A stretch of 64,000 nt of DNA from Lawsonibacter celer (GTDB lineage Bacteria; Bacillota; Clostridia; Oscillospirales; Oscillospiraceae). The first letter of the stretch is position 1; every line of letters starts with the position of its first letter. Location of the stretch: positions 248,001 through 312,000 of the forward strand of contig NZ_JACOEA010000002.1 in NCBI RefSeq assembly GCF_014281125.1, written 5' to 3'. The translations under genes were made by a program, and so were the position numbers. Below are positions 49,600-58,775 of this stretch, piece after piece. Below the pieces are notes generated by a model that saw nothing but the letters and a program-made list of their open reading frames with translations, did no database searches and was not told where the DNA came from.

Positions 49600-50224
49600 T
49601 TTTGACTATACACTGGGCGACGCGACCGACGTGATCGTGGAGGGCTTCTGGTATGCGTTTGACCAGCTGGGCCTTCCCCGTCCCGGCCGGGAGGCGGTGC
49701 GCCGCACCATCGGTCACAAGCTGGAGGATGAGTACACCCTTCTCACCGGCGACACCGACCTGGGGCGCCGGGCGCAGTTCGGCGCACTGTACCGGCAGCA
49801 GGCCAATCCCCGTCAGATCACCGGCACCCGTCTCTTTCCAGGCGCGGTGGAGCTGCTCTCCGCCCTGAGGGCCGCCGGTCTGCACACCGGCGTGGTGAGC
49901 ACCAAGCGCACCGACACTCTGTTGGGCGTGGTGGAGCACTGCGGCATCGCGCCGCTACTGGATCTGGTGACCGGCGGCGACCTGGTCGCCCGGCCCAAGC
50001 CGGACCCGGAGGGCCTCCTTGCCGCCCTGCGTACACTGGACCTGGCGCCGGGACAGGCGCTCTACTGCGGCGACACGGTACTGGACGCCGGAGCCGCCCA
50101 AAAGGCCGGCGTCCCCTTCTGCGCGGTGCTCAACGGGACCACTCCCGCCGCCGACTTTGCTCCATTCCCCTTTGTCCACATCGCCCCCGACCTGTGGGAT
50201 TTGAAGCGCTGGCTGGCGCTGTAG
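49574..50224 (+). CDS. HAD-family phosphatase (Gph/PpaX-like)
   Basis: 216 residues. HAD motif I is FDFDYTLGD (Asp nucleophile pair), motif II VVSTKR, motif III Lys in RPKPDPEG, motif IV YCGDTVLDAGAAQKAG. A helical C1 cap lies between motifs I and II, as in phosphoglycolate phosphatase and PpaX. Substrate unknown. The second position of motif I is followed by Tyr (DYT), as in a subset of members. Ends at a strong terminator. Confidence 0.9.
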   Translation: MDLQAVLFDFDYTLGDATDVIVEGFWYAFDQLGLPRPGREAVRRTIGHKLEDEYTLLTGDTDLGRRAQFGALYRQQANPRQITGTRLFPGAVELLSALRAAGLHTGVVSTKRTDTLLGVVEHCGIAPLLDLVTGGDLVARPKPDPEGLLAALRTLDLAPGQALYCGDTVLDAGAAQKAGVPFCAVLNGTTPAADFAPFPFVHIAPDLWDLKRWLAL

Positions 50225-50250
50225 CCGTCCGGCCCACAGCCGTCTCTGCT

Positions 50251-50304
50251 TTACAAATAAAAAAGCCGCCTGCAGAGTTCTGCAGGCGGCTTTTTTATTT
50301 GTAA
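50251..50304. terminator. Long terminator hairpin
   Basis: Perfect 26-bp arms including GCCGCCTGCAGA/TCTGCAGGCGGC, with AT-rich TTACAAATAAAAAA/TTTTTTATTTGTAA outer arms, loop of 2 bases. Stops the rpoN unit ahead of the pho operon. Confidence 0.9.
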
Positions 50305-50331
50305 ACTGGGCAACCTATCTTCGTCCGTCCC

Positions 50332-50386
50332 TTTACACACACTTTACATTTCTCTGAGGGACAACTTTACAAATGGCAGATATACT
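50332..50386 (+). promoter_or_regulatory. Pho-box promoter of pstSCAB
   Basis: Three TTTACA repeats at 50332-50337, 50343-50348 (11 bp apart) and 50366-50371 precede TATACT (50381-50386). The -35 position (50358-50363, GGGACA) is poor, fitting activation by PhoP bound to the repeats. Confidence 0.75.
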
Positions 50387-50444
50387 TGTTAGTGTTCCCA
50401 AAAGAACAATTTTTATGACAAATCATGAATGGAGATTGAAGAGA

Positions 50445-51332
50445 ATGAAGAAACGTACCCTTACCTTGCTGCTCTCCGCCGCTCTGTGCGTGGGCATGCT
50501 GGCCGGCTGCGGCAGCAGCAACTCCGGCACTGCCGACACCCCCTCCCCCAGCAGCAACCCCGGCTCCAGCGCTCCCGTTCAGGAGAGCAAGCCGGCCACT
50601 CTGTCCGGCACGGTCGTAACCAACGGCTCCACCTCCATGGAGAAGGTGATGGGCTCCCTCATCGAGGCTTTTAAGGAAGTCCAGCCCAACATTCAGGTCC
50701 AGTACACCGGCAGCGGTTCCGGCGCCGGCATCACCTCCGCCCAGGACGGCACCGCCGACATCGGTCTGGCCAGCCGTGATCTGAAGGACACCGAGACCGG
50801 CGTCACCCAGATTACCGTCGCCAAGGACGGCATCGCCATTATCATCAACCCCGAGAACCCCGTGGCCGACCTGAGCGTGGAGCAGATTGCCAAGCTGGCT
50901 ACCAGTGAGATCACCAACTGGTCCGAGGTTGGCGGCAATGACGGCCAGGTCGTCTTTATGGGCCGTGAGGGTGGCTCCGGCACCCGCGACGGCTTCGAGT
51001 CCATCACCGGCACCAAGGACGCCTGCAAGTATCAGAACGAATATACCTCCACCGGCGAGGTGATTGCCGCCGTGGCCTCCAACCCCAACGCCATCGGTTA
51101 CGCCTCCCTGTCCGCTGTGGATGAGACCGTGAAGGCCGTCACCGTGGGCGGCGTGGCTCCCACTGAGGAGACCGTTCTGGACGGCAGCTACGCAGTTCAG
51201 CGTAACTTCAACTTCATCACCAGCGAGGGCACGCCTCTCTCCGATGCCGCTCAGGCGTTCGTCGAGTTCGCCACCTCCACAGACGCCTCCGACCTGATCG
51301 CTGGCGCCGGCGCGGTGCCCGTGGCCAAGTAA
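50445..51332 (+). CDS. pstS: Phosphate ABC transporter substrate-binding lipoprotein
   Basis: 295 residues. A lipoprotein signal ends at Cys22 (MLAGC), a Ser/Pro linker follows, then a PstS fold: TVVTNGSTSMEKVMGSLIEAF, YTGSGSGAGITSA, DIGLASRDLK, GREGGSGTRDGFESI. The Ser/Thr residues of these loops bind phosphate. ATG 50445 is chosen as the signal start. It captures phosphate for PstCAB. A GC-rich hairpin follows the gene, before pstC, likely favouring higher pstS expression. Confidence 0.96.
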   Translation: MKKRTLTLLLSAALCVGMLAGCGSSNSGTADTPSPSSNPGSSAPVQESKPATLSGTVVTNGSTSMEKVMGSLIEAFKEVQPNIQVQYTGSGSGAGITSAQDGTADIGLASRDLKDTETGVTQITVAKDGIAIIINPENPVADLSVEQIAKLATSEITNWSEVGGNDGQVVFMGREGGSGTRDGFESITGTKDACKYQNEYTSTGEVIAAVASNPNAIGYASLSAVDETVKAVTVGGVAPTEETVLDGSYAVQRNFNFITSEGTPLSDAAQAFVEFATSTDASDLIAGAGAVPVAK

Positions 51333-51355
51333 AAAAGTCCCTCTCTTTCCGAAGC

Positions 51356-51377
51356 GCCCCCTCGATCACGAGGGGGC
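51356..51377 (+). terminator. Hairpin between pstS and pstC
   Basis: Arms GCCCCCTCG/CGAGGGGGC with a 4-base loop, no U-run: an mRNA stabiliser or partial terminator. Confidence 0.7.
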
Positions 51378-51420
51378 ATTCGGCATGATTATACCATTTA
51401 CGAAAGGCCGGTTATCTGCC

Positions 51421-52287
51421 ATGAAACAAAAGCTCCGACCGTTGGAACTGTTTATGAACATGCTCTTTTTCCTGTGCGGCTTCATCACGGTCGTCTTCGT
51501 CCTGTTCATCACCGTCTATCTGATCATTTCCGGTCTGCCCGCGATCCGCGAGATTGGTCTGGTGGAGTTCCTGTTCGGGACCAAGTGGGCCTCTACCGCT
51601 TCCGAGCCCTCCTTTGGTATCCTGCCCTTTATCCTCACCTCCATCTACGGCACCGCCGGGGCCATCCTTCTGGGCGTGCCGGTGGGCTTTATGACAGCCG
51701 TCTTTCTGGCCAAGATCGCCCCCTCCAAGCCGGCGGCCGTGGTACGCACGGCGGTGGACCTGCTGGCCGGCATTCCCTCCGTGGTCTACGGCCTGATCGG
51801 CATGATGGTGCTGGTACCCGCGGTGCGCGAGGCGTTCCACCTGCCCGACGGGGCCAGCCTGTTCTGCGCCATCCTTGTGCTGGCGGTGATGATCCTCCCC
51901 TCCATCATCAGCGTCTCCGAGACGGCGCTGAAGGCGGTCCCCTCCGAGTATGAGGAGGCCAGCCTGGGCCTGGGCGCCACCCATATTGAGACCGTATTCC
52001 GGGTGAGCGTCCCGGCGGCCTCCAGCGGTATTGCCGCCTCCATCGTACTTGGCATCGGCCGGGCCATCGGCGAGGCCATGGCCGTCATCATGGTGGCAGG
52101 AAACGTGGCGAATATGCCCAGTCTGTTTGCCTCCGTCCGCTTTCTCACCACCGCGGTGGCCAGCGAGATGGCCTATGCCTCCGGCTTGCAGCGCCAAGCG
52201 CTCTTCTCCATCGCCCTGGTCCTTTTCCTCTTTATCATGCTGATCAACGTGGTTTTGAATTCTCTTCTCAAAAAGAAAAAGGGGTGA
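51421..52287 (+). CDS. pstC: Phosphate ABC transporter permease PstC
   Basis: 288 residues, six membrane helices, with the EAA loop EEASLGLGATHIETVFRVSVPAASSGI and the PstC signature PSVVYGLIGMMVLVPAVR. It forms the channel with PstA. ATG 51421 fits homologues but its only upstream site (GAAAGG) is 13 bp away; ATG 51385, 12 codons earlier, has GAGGGGG 8 bp upstream, though inside the hairpin. Both are possible. Confidence 0.93.
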   Translation: MKQKLRPLELFMNMLFFLCGFITVVFVLFITVYLIISGLPAIREIGLVEFLFGTKWASTASEPSFGILPFILTSIYGTAGAILLGVPVGFMTAVFLAKIAPSKPAAVVRTAVDLLAGIPSVVYGLIGMMVLVPAVREAFHLPDGASLFCAILVLAVMILPSIISVSETALKAVPSEYEEASLGLGATHIETVFRVSVPAASSGIAASIVLGIGRAIGEAMAVIMVAGNVANMPSLFASVRFLTTAVASEMAYASGLQRQALFSIALVLFLFIMLINVVLNSLLKKKKG

Positions 52288-52294
52288 TATACTG

Positions 52295-53194
52295 ATGGAA
52301 ATGAAACCGCTGTCCGGGAGACGGAAAGTATATGACCGAACGCTGCGCTTTCTGCTCTATTTCTGTGCCGCGCTGACCTGCGTCCTGCTGGTCTTTATCA
52401 TCGGCTACATTTTTGTCAAGGGTCTGCCCCACATCACCTGGACATTTCTCAGCACGGAGTCCAGCTATATTAAGGACACCATCGGCATCCTGCCCAATAT
52501 TCTCAACACCGTCTATATTGTGGTGGTGACCCTGATCATCATCCTGCCCCTGGGAGTGGGGGCCGCAGTGTACCTCACCGAGTACGCCCGCAACCGCCGG
52601 CTGGTAGCCGCCATTGAGTTTGCCACCGAGACACTGACCGGTATCCCCTCGATCATCTTCGGCCTGGTGGGCATGCTTTTCTTCTGTCAGTTTCTCTCTC
52701 TCAAATCCTCTCTTCTGGCGGGCTCCCTGACGCTGGTAATCATGACCCTGCCCACAATCGTGCGCACCACCCAGGAGTCTCTGAAAACCGTGCCCCAGTC
52801 CTATCGGGAGGCCGCTCTGGGCCTGGGCGCCGGCAAATGGCGGATGATCCGCACCGTGGTGCTCCCCTCCTCCATTGACGGTATTGTCTCCGGCTGCATC
52901 CTGTCCATCGGCCGCATCGTGGGCGAATCCGCCGCCCTGCTGTTCACCGCCGGCATGGGCATGTCCCTCAACCGCTTTTTTACCTGGACCGGAAATCTGG
53001 GGGAGAGCCTGGCCCTCACCGGGCAGGGCTTGACCCAGAGCTCCGGCGCCTCTCTGACCGTGGCCCTGTATGTATATGCCAAGGAGCGCGCGGAATTTGA
53101 CGTAGCCTTTGCCATCGCCGCGATTCTAATGATTCTCACACTGATCATCAACCTGACCGCCAAGGTGGTGGGCAGCCGGCTGAAGAAGCGCTGA
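52295..53194 (+). CDS. pstA: Phosphate ABC transporter permease PstA
   Basis: 299 residues, six membrane helices; EAA loop REAALGLGAGKWRMIRTVVLPSSIDGI and TGIPSIIFGLVGMLFF are the PstA features. It pairs with PstC in the membrane. It starts 7 bp after pstC. No anomaly. Confidence 0.95.
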   Translation: MEMKPLSGRRKVYDRTLRFLLYFCAALTCVLLVFIIGYIFVKGLPHITWTFLSTESSYIKDTIGILPNILNTVYIVVVTLIIILPLGVGAAVYLTEYARNRRLVAAIEFATETLTGIPSIIFGLVGMLFFCQFLSLKSSLLAGSLTLVIMTLPTIVRTTQESLKTVPQSYREAALGLGAGKWRMIRTVVLPSSIDGIVSGCILSIGRIVGESAALLFTAGMGMSLNRFFTWTGNLGESLALTGQGLTQSSGASLTVALYVYAKERAEFDVAFAIAAILMILTLIINLTAKVVGSRLKKR

Positions 53195-53239
53195 CGGTCG
53201 TTGCGATCCTATATAGACAAGACAAAAGGAGCTTTTCCT

Positions 53240-54001
53240 ATGGACGATACCATTATTCTCTCCACCCGGGATATGAACCTGTACTACGGCGCCCATCACG
53301 CTCTGAAAAATGTGAATATTGACATTCCGGAGCGCCAGGTGACCGCCCTGATTGGCCCCTCCGGCTGCGGCAAGTCCACCTTTCTCAAATCTCTGGACCG
53401 CATGAACGACCTGATTCCCAACGTAAAGATCACGGGCTCCATCCAATACCGGGGGCAGGAGATTTACGACTCCTCCGTGGATGTGACCTGGCTGCGCAAG
53501 CAGATCGGCATGGTGTTCCAGAAACCCAACCCCTTCCCCATGAGCATCTATGACAACGTGGCCTACGGCCCCCGCACCCATGGCGTGCGCAGCAAGAGCA
53601 AGCTGGACGATATTGTGGAAAAGTCCCTGCAGGGCGCCGCCATCTGGGACGAGGTCAAGGACCGGCTGAAGAAGTCCGCCCTCTCTCTCTCCGGCGGCCA
53701 GCAGCAGCGCATCTGTATCGCCCGCGCCCTGGCGGTGGAGCCGGATATTCTGCTCATGGACGAGGCCACTTCCGCCCTGGACCCCATCTCCACCTCCAAA
53801 ATCGAGGACCTGATCGCGGATCTGAAGCAGCAGTACACCATCGTCATCGTCACCCACAACATGCAGCAGGCCACCCGCGTCAGCGACAAATGCGCCTTCT
53901 TCCTGCTGGGCGACCTGATCGAGTTCGGCGACACCACCCAGCTCTTCTCCGTCCCCAGGGACAAGCGCACGGAGGACTATATCACCGGAAGGTTCGGTTG
54001 A
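53240..54001 (+). CDS. pstB: Phosphate ABC transporter ATPase
   Basis: 253 residues. Walker [11 protein letters not shown]-loop [21 protein letters not shown], signature [15 protein letters not shown], Walker [15 protein letters not shown]-loop [13 protein letters not shown]. The [12 protein letters not shown] sequence is diagnostic of PstB. AAAAGGAG lies 7 bp before ATG 53240. It drives phosphate uptake by PstSCA. Confidence 0.97.
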   Translation: MDDTIILSTRDMNLYYGAHHALKNVNIDIPERQVTALIGPSGCGKSTFLKSLDRMNDLIPNVKITGSIQYRGQEIYDSSVDVTWLRKQIGMVFQKPNPFPMSIYDNVAYGPRTHGVRSKSKLDDIVEKSLQGAAIWDEVKDRLKKSALSLSGGQQQRICIARALAVEPDILLMDEATSALDPISTSKIEDLIADLKQQYTIVIVTHNMQQATRVSDKCAFFLLGDLIEFGDTTQLFSVPRDKRTEDYITGRFG

Positions 54002-54104
54002 TCGCAAATTTGATGTAAAAATGAGCGGGGCAATGTGTAAGCCGTGCCGCCCCCGGCGCGCTGCACAATCTGCGGCCCGCCCTGACGACGGGAGGTCTGA
54101 TGAA

Positions 54105-54749
54105 ATGAGAAAAACCTTTGACAGCGAGCTCCAGGAGCTCAACTTTGAAATGATCAACATGGCCGCCGCCGCTGAGGACGCCATCGACGTGGTGACCCAA
54201 TCCCTCTCCTCCAGCGACGACGAAGCGGCCAAGACCGCCATTGAGATGACCAAGAGCATGGACCAGATGGAACGGGACATTGAAAACCGCTGTCTGCGCC
54301 TGCTTCTGCAGCAGCAGCCGGTGGCCCGGGATCTGCGCACCATCTCCGCCGCGCTGAAAATGGTGACCGACCTGCAGCGCATCGGCGACCAATGTGCCAA
54401 CATCGCGGAAATCTCCCTGCTGCTCACCCCACAGCAGAAGACCCGCACCCTGGCCGACATCCGGACCATGAGCCAGAAGGCCGCGATCATGGTGAAGCGC
54501 TCCATCTTCGCCTACGTCAACCGGGACGCCGACGCCGCCAAGGCGGTGGCCGCCCTGGACGATGAAGTGGACCACCTGTTCCTCACCATCAAGGGCGAGC
54601 TGGTGGAGCTCATCGTATCCAACCGGGAGGTGGCGGACCACGCCATTGACCTGATTATCATCGCCAAGTATCTGGAGCGCATCGCGGACCACGCGGTCAA
54701 TATTGCCCAGTGGGCCATCTTCTGCGTCACCGGGGAACTGGTTGGCTGA
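54105..54749 (+). CDS. phoU: Phosphate transport regulator PhoU
   Basis: 214 residues, all helical, two three-helix PhoU repeats with the metal-binding E/DxxxD motifs (LKMVTDLQRIGDQCANIAE and AKYLERIADHAVNIAQW). It links Pst transporter state to the PhoR kinase, shutting the regulon down in phosphate-rich conditions. ATG 54105 follows GGGAGG by 9 bp. Lies between pstB and phoP. Confidence 0.95.
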   Translation: MRKTFDSELQELNFEMINMAAAAEDAIDVVTQSLSSSDDEAAKTAIEMTKSMDQMERDIENRCLRLLLQQQPVARDLRTISAALKMVTDLQRIGDQCANIAEISLLLTPQQKTRTLADIRTMSQKAAIMVKRSIFAYVNRDADAAKAVAALDDEVDHLFLTIKGELVELIVSNREVADHAIDLIIIAKYLERIADHAVNIAQWAIFCVTGELVG

Positions 54750-54774
54750 ATCGACCAAAAAAGGAAGTGATTCC

Positions 54775-55443
54775 ATGTCCAAAGCCATCGTCGTGGTGGA
54801 GGATGACGAGAGCATCCGTGAAATGCTCCGCTATTATTTTCAATCCGTGGGCTACGCGGTGCGCGCCTATGAGTCCGGCGAGGCCATGTTCGACAAGGAA
54901 AAGGGCCTGGCCGGACCCGCGCTGTACATCCTGGATATCATGCTGCCCGGCATGGATGGATTGGAAATCCTGCGCACCCTGCGGAGCCGGCCGGATACGC
55001 AGGACATACCGGCCATTATGCTGACCGCCCGCACCGCTGAGATGGACCGGGTCTCCGGTCTGGAAAACGGCGCCGACGACTATGTGGTCAAGCCCTTCGG
55101 CATCATGGAGCTTCAGGCCCGGGTAAAGGCAGTGCTCCGCCGCACCAAGCGGCAGGGGGATCAGGCGATTGTCTGCGGCCATCTGGAGATCGACCCGGCG
55201 GCCCGGGAGGTCCGCAAGGACGGCCAGCTGGTGGATTTGACCTTCAAGGAGTTCGAGCTGCTGCGCCTGCTGGCCACCCGCCGGGGCGTGGCCCTCACCC
55301 GTGACGAGATTCTCCAGTCCGTATGGGACTATGACTACACCGGTGAAACCCGTACCGTGGATATGCACGTCAAGGCTCTGCGCCAAAAGCTGGGAGAGGA
55401 CGTGGTCTCAACCGTGCGGGGTGTGGGGTATAAGATGCCGTGA
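54775..55443 (+). CDS. phoP: OmpR-family phosphate response regulator (PhoP/PhoB)
   Basis: 222 residues. Receiver domain with Asp54 phosphorylation site (YILDIMLPGMDG) and Lys in VVKPF; C-terminal winged helix (LTFKEFELLRLLATRRGVALTRDEILQSVWDYDYTGETRTVDMHVKALRQKLGE). Phosphorylated PhoP should bind the TTTACA repeats upstream of pstS. AAGGAAG precedes ATG 54775. An unusual 225-bp gap with hairpins separates it from phoR. Confidence 0.95.
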   Translation: MSKAIVVVEDDESIREMLRYYFQSVGYAVRAYESGEAMFDKEKGLAGPALYILDIMLPGMDGLEILRTLRSRPDTQDIPAIMLTARTAEMDRVSGLENGADDYVVKPFGIMELQARVKAVLRRTKRQGDQAIVCGHLEIDPAAREVRKDGQLVDLTFKEFELLRLLATRRGVALTRDEILQSVWDYDYTGETRTVDMHVKALRQKLGEDVVSTVRGVGYKMP

Positions 55444-55497
55444 GAATGTCCAAGGGTGAACTTCGTTCCGCTGTAAGAGGTGGTTGCGCTTACTTTT

Positions 55498-55640
55498 GGT
55501 CGAAGCTGCCCTCGGCAGCTTCGACCCTAGATACGAGTTCAGCGCGCCGCTTTGCGGCACACTAAACTCGATACCCCCCTCTCTCCGGCACAGCCGGAGG
55601 GGTTGTGGCCGCCGCCTACGGCGGAAATGCGGCGCGGTTT
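55498..55640. repeat. Hairpin-rich element between phoP and phoR
   Basis: Four consecutive inverted repeats: 55498-55526 (13-bp arms GGTCGAAGCTGCC), 55534-55570 (CGAGTT...AACTCG with inner GCCGC/GCGGC), 55583-55599 (CTCCGGC/GCCGGAG) and about 55608-55625 (CCGCC/GGCGG). No ORF or T-run. It resembles a short palindromic repeat unit inserted into the operon; copy number elsewhere is unknown. Confidence 0.7.
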
Positions 55641-55668
55641 ACAAGTTTCTCTGTTTAGGAGAGTCATT

Positions 55669-57393
55669 ATGAAGAAACGTATTATTGGGGCCACGCTGCT
55701 CACCGTGGTGTGTGCCCTGCTCATCTCCAACATTGTGGGGATTCTGCTGTTCCGCGGCCGCGAAATCGAGGCCGCCCGGGAGACCCTGCAGGAACTGCTC
55801 ATCCTCATGGACGCCCAGAGCGCGATTACCGACCCCCAGGGCGTGGTGGAGCAGTTCATCCAGGCGGCTCCGGAAAAGCGTCTGACCATTGTGGATACTG
55901 ACGGCACCGTGCTTGCGGACACCGACGCTGACGCCTCCACCCTTGACGACCACGGCAGCCGTCCCGAGGTGGAGCTGGCCCGCGCCGCCGGCTGGGGTGA
56001 GGCCACCCGCCACTCCGACACGCTGGACACCGACATGCTCTATGTGTCCAAGCGCTTTGCCGACGGCATGGTGGGCCGGGCGGCCATGCCCCTGTCCTCC
56101 ATTAACTCCCTGGCTCTGAACAGCGTCCTGGGCTTTCTGCTGGCCTCCATCGCCGGGGTTCTCCTCACGCTGGTGCTGGCCCGCCGGACGGCCAACAAGG
56201 TGCTGGAGCCGCTCAACGCCGTTGGCAACGCCCTTCAGGGCGTTCTGGACGGTACCCGTCAGCCCGCGCTGGAGGAGTACCAGGCGGACGACGAGCTGCG
56301 CCCCATCCTGCGCTATATTGATAAGCTCATGGAGCGCCTGGGCGGCTACATCAGTTCCATCACCGCCGAGCGGGACAAGGTGGGGCTGATCCTGGACTGC
56401 ATGGACGAGGGGCTCCTCCTGCTGGACGAGGAGGGCAAGGTGCTGGCCGTCAACCGGGCCGCCCGCTCCCTGTTCGGCATCCCGGAGGGGGAGGAAAACG
56501 GCGCGCTGCTGCTCACCCGCTCCCGCCGCCTGCGGGACGCCATTGCCGAGTCCCAGGAAAAGCACGCGGCCGTGGTGCTGGACGTGGACGCGCTGACCGA
56601 GCAGGCCCATAGCCTACGCATGTTCATCACCCCGGTCACCGGCCGCCAGTACGAGAGTCAGCGGGTGGGCACCTCCATCCTCATCAACGACGTGACTGAG
56701 CTGAAAAAGGCGGAGGGCATCCGGGCGGAGTTTACCGCCAATGTCTCCCACGAGCTGAAGACCCCGCTGACCAGCATCAAGGGCTTTACCGACATGCTCT
56801 CCAGCGGCATGGTGGCCGACCCGGAGGATCAGAAGCGCTTTATCACCATGATCGGGGTAGAGGTGGACCGGCTGATCGACCTGATCAATGACATCCTCAA
56901 GATCTCCGAGCTGGAGTCCGTGGCCATTGAGCAGAGCGGTGACCGCTCCGACGCCCTGTCCGCCGCCAAGGAGACGGCCGAGCTGCTGGCCATTCCGGCG
57001 AAAAACGCGGGAATCACCCTCTCCGTCACCGGTGAGGAGGCCGTGGTGCCCCTGCCCCTCAGCCGTCTGAAGGAGCTGCTGCTCAATCTGATGGAAAACG
57101 GCATCAAATACAACGAGCCCGGCGGCCGGGTGGATGTAACCATCTCTCCCGCGGGCGGCCAGGCGGTGATTACCGTAGCCGACACGGGCATCGGCATCCC
57201 GGAGGAGGCCCAGGCCCGTGTGTTCGAGCGCTTCTACCGGGTGGATAAGGGCCGGGCCCGCAAAAATGGCGGCACAGGCCTGGGTCTTGCCATTGTCAAG
57301 CACATCGTCCGCCTCTACGGCGGCAGCCTGAAGCTGGAGAGCGAGGTAGGCAAGGGCTCCGTCTTTACCATCACCCTGCCCCTGGCGGGATAA
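55669..57393 (+). CDS. phoR: Phosphate sensor histidine kinase PhoR
   Basis: 574 residues. Membrane helix 7-28, extracytoplasmic sensor (about 30-147), second helix 148-170, HAMP (171-225), PAS (about 232-345), phospho-acceptor His361 (VSHELKTPLTSI), then N box LMENGIKYNEPGG, G1 DTGIGI and G2 GGTGLGLAIVKHI. This is the PhoR layout. ATG 55669 follows GGAGAG by 5 bp. It phosphorylates PhoP on phosphate limitation. Confidence 0.95.
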   Translation: MKKRIIGATLLTVVCALLISNIVGILLFRGREIEAARETLQELLILMDAQSAITDPQGVVEQFIQAAPEKRLTIVDTDGTVLADTDADASTLDDHGSRPEVELARAAGWGEATRHSDTLDTDMLYVSKRFADGMVGRAAMPLSSINSLALNSVLGFLLASIAGVLLTLVLARRTANKVLEPLNAVGNALQGVLDGTRQPALEEYQADDELRPILRYIDKLMERLGGYISSITAERDKVGLILDCMDEGLLLLDEEGKVLAVNRAARSLFGIPEGEENGALLLTRSRRLRDAIAESQEKHAAVVLDVDALTEQAHSLRMFITPVTGRQYESQRVGTSILINDVTELKKAEGIRAEFTANVSHELKTPLTSIKGFTDMLSSGMVADPEDQKRFITMIGVEVDRLIDLINDILKISELESVAIEQSGDRSDALSAAKETAELLAIPAKNAGITLSVTGEEAVVPLPLSRLKELLLNLMENGIKYNEPGGRVDVTISPAGGQAVITVADTGIGIPEEAQARVFERFYRVDKGRARKNGGTGLGLAIVKHIVRLYGGSLKLESEVGKGSVFTITLPLAG

Positions 57394-57412
57394 ATTTCCC
57401 CTCCTGCGGAAC

Positions 57413-57456
57413 AAAAATCCCTCCTTTGCGTCCAAAAGAGCAAAGGAGGGATTTTT
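57413..57456 (+). terminator. Terminator of phoR whose stem contains the next gene's Shine-Dalgarno
   Basis: Perfect 17-bp arms AAAAATCCCTCCTTTGC/GCAAAGGAGGGATTTTT around a 10-base loop. The right arm holds AAAGGAGGG, and ATG 57457 follows at once. Confidence 0.82.
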
Positions 57457-58227
57457 ATGAAGCTGCGCATACTCTGTCTGCTGTCCGCCCTGGCCCTGCT
57501 TCTGGCCGGCTGCGCCGAGCCCAATGGAGCGGCCGCGCCGCCGGAGACCCCCGCGGCTACCTCCTCGCCTCTCGTCGGACCTGTGCATGAGCCGCCCTGG
57601 TTTGCCACCTACCGGGTGGTGGATCACTATGACAGCTGCTGTATGCTCCTGGCGGAAAACGACGGCGGCCCGGGCGCGGTCTACTCTCTGGGTGCCGGGG
57701 ATTTGGACCTGGACGCCCCCATTCTGGACGGGGATCTGATCAACGTGTACTTTGAGATGACCCTGGAGAGCTATCCCGCCCAGTTCGGCGGGCTGGCCAA
57801 GGTGGAGCATACCGATACGGAGCGGGACGACCGCTGCGGCCTCTATCTCCAGGTTCTGGAGGACCTGTGGGCGGTGGATCCTGGCCTGAACACAGGCCTC
57901 ACCCAGCTGGGCGTGGACCTATCCGGCGTGACCGACCTGAGCGAAGCGGAGAAATCCGCCGTGGCCTGGCGCTTTGGAGAGCTGCACGGCATCGTTCCCC
58001 TGGAGGCCACCTGGGAGGAGTTGGCGGAGGAGGGCTATATCGACGCAGAGCAGCTGACCTGGAAGGAAAACGGCTGTCTCTTCACCATCTCCGGCTCGGC
58101 GGAGGACGGATTTGAGGCGGAAAAATGGGCCAGCGGCCTGGGGGCCTATTTTTTCCTGGACTGTACTGCCCGTCAGGCCTCTGACGGGACCTGGACCTAC
58201 GAGGTGGGCGCCGAGGCCATTTCCTGA
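57457..58227 (+). CDS. Lipoprotein of unknown function
   Basis: 256 residues. The signal ends at Cys19 (LALLLAGC). The mature part is mostly beta and acidic, with no recognised family; it contains YRVVDHYDSCCMLLAEN and DLDAPILDGDLINVYFEMTLESYPAQFGGLAKVE early, resembling the DUF3221-like/OB-type DUF of clostridial lipoproteins, and EEYIDAEQLTW-like helices later. Its ribosome site lies in the terminator stem just upstream, which may limit translation from phoR read-through. Function unknown. Confidence 0.78.
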   Translation: MKLRILCLLSALALLLAGCAEPNGAAAPPETPAATSSPLVGPVHEPPWFATYRVVDHYDSCCMLLAENDGGPGAVYSLGAGDLDLDAPILDGDLINVYFEMTLESYPAQFGGLAKVEHTDTERDDRCGLYLQVLEDLWAVDPGLNTGLTQLGVDLSGVTDLSEAEKSAVAWRFGELHGIVPLEATWEELAEEGYIDAEQLTWKENGCLFTISGSAEDGFEAEKWASGLGAYFFLDCTARQASDGTWTYEVGAEAIS

Positions 58228-58322
58228 AACCAAATATCCCGCGATAGGGACCGTCTGTTCCAAAGCCGTGGACAGACGGCCCCTTTTTGCGCTATAGTAG
58301 GGGTAAGGGGGGTGGGGAACGG

Positions 58323-58757
58323 ATGAAGGTCGAGGTGCGCATTGACCCGGACTGCACGCAGGTGTCCGCGGTGATCACCGCCCCCGCCCTCACCGATGAG
58401 GTGCGGGCTCTGGCCGCCCGGCTGGAGGGAGGCGGCGTCCTCACCGGCTGGCAGGGAAATTCCGCCGTCCCCCTGGAGGCGGAGGCCATTCTCCGCTGCT
58501 ACGGGGAGAACAAAGGGGTGCGGGTTCAGACCGCCGGCGGTGTGCTGGACCTGAAGGAGCGGCTGTACGAGCTGGAGGGCAAGCTGGACCGCCATACGTT
58601 TGTGCGCATTTCCAACTCAGAGATCGTCAACCTGCGGAAGGTCGCGGCCCTGGATCTCTCCCTCACGGGCACCATCCGGCTGAAACTGACGGATGGTACG
58701 GTGTGCTACGCCTCCCGCCGGTATGTAAAGAAGATCAAAGAGGCCTTAGGGCTTTAA
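58323..58757 (+). CDS. LytTR-domain DNA-binding protein
   Basis: 144 residues. A short N-terminal domain (1-60) precedes the LytTR domain (about 62-144: AEAILRCYGENKGVRVQTAGGVLDLKERLYELEGKLDRHTFVRISNSEIVNLRKVAALDL...RYVKKIKEAL). No receiver domain is attached, so it is a one-component regulator, the type found with DUF3021 membrane partners. ATG 58323 follows GGTGGGGAACGG. The membrane protein gene starts 18 bp later. Confidence 0.9.
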   Translation: MKVEVRIDPDCTQVSAVITAPALTDEVRALAARLEGGGVLTGWQGNSAVPLEAEAILRCYGENKGVRVQTAGGVLDLKERLYELEGKLDRHTFVRISNSEIVNLRKVAALDLSLTGTIRLKLTDGTVCYASRRYVKKIKEALGL

Positions 58758-58775
58758 AGGAGGGGGGAGATTTCC

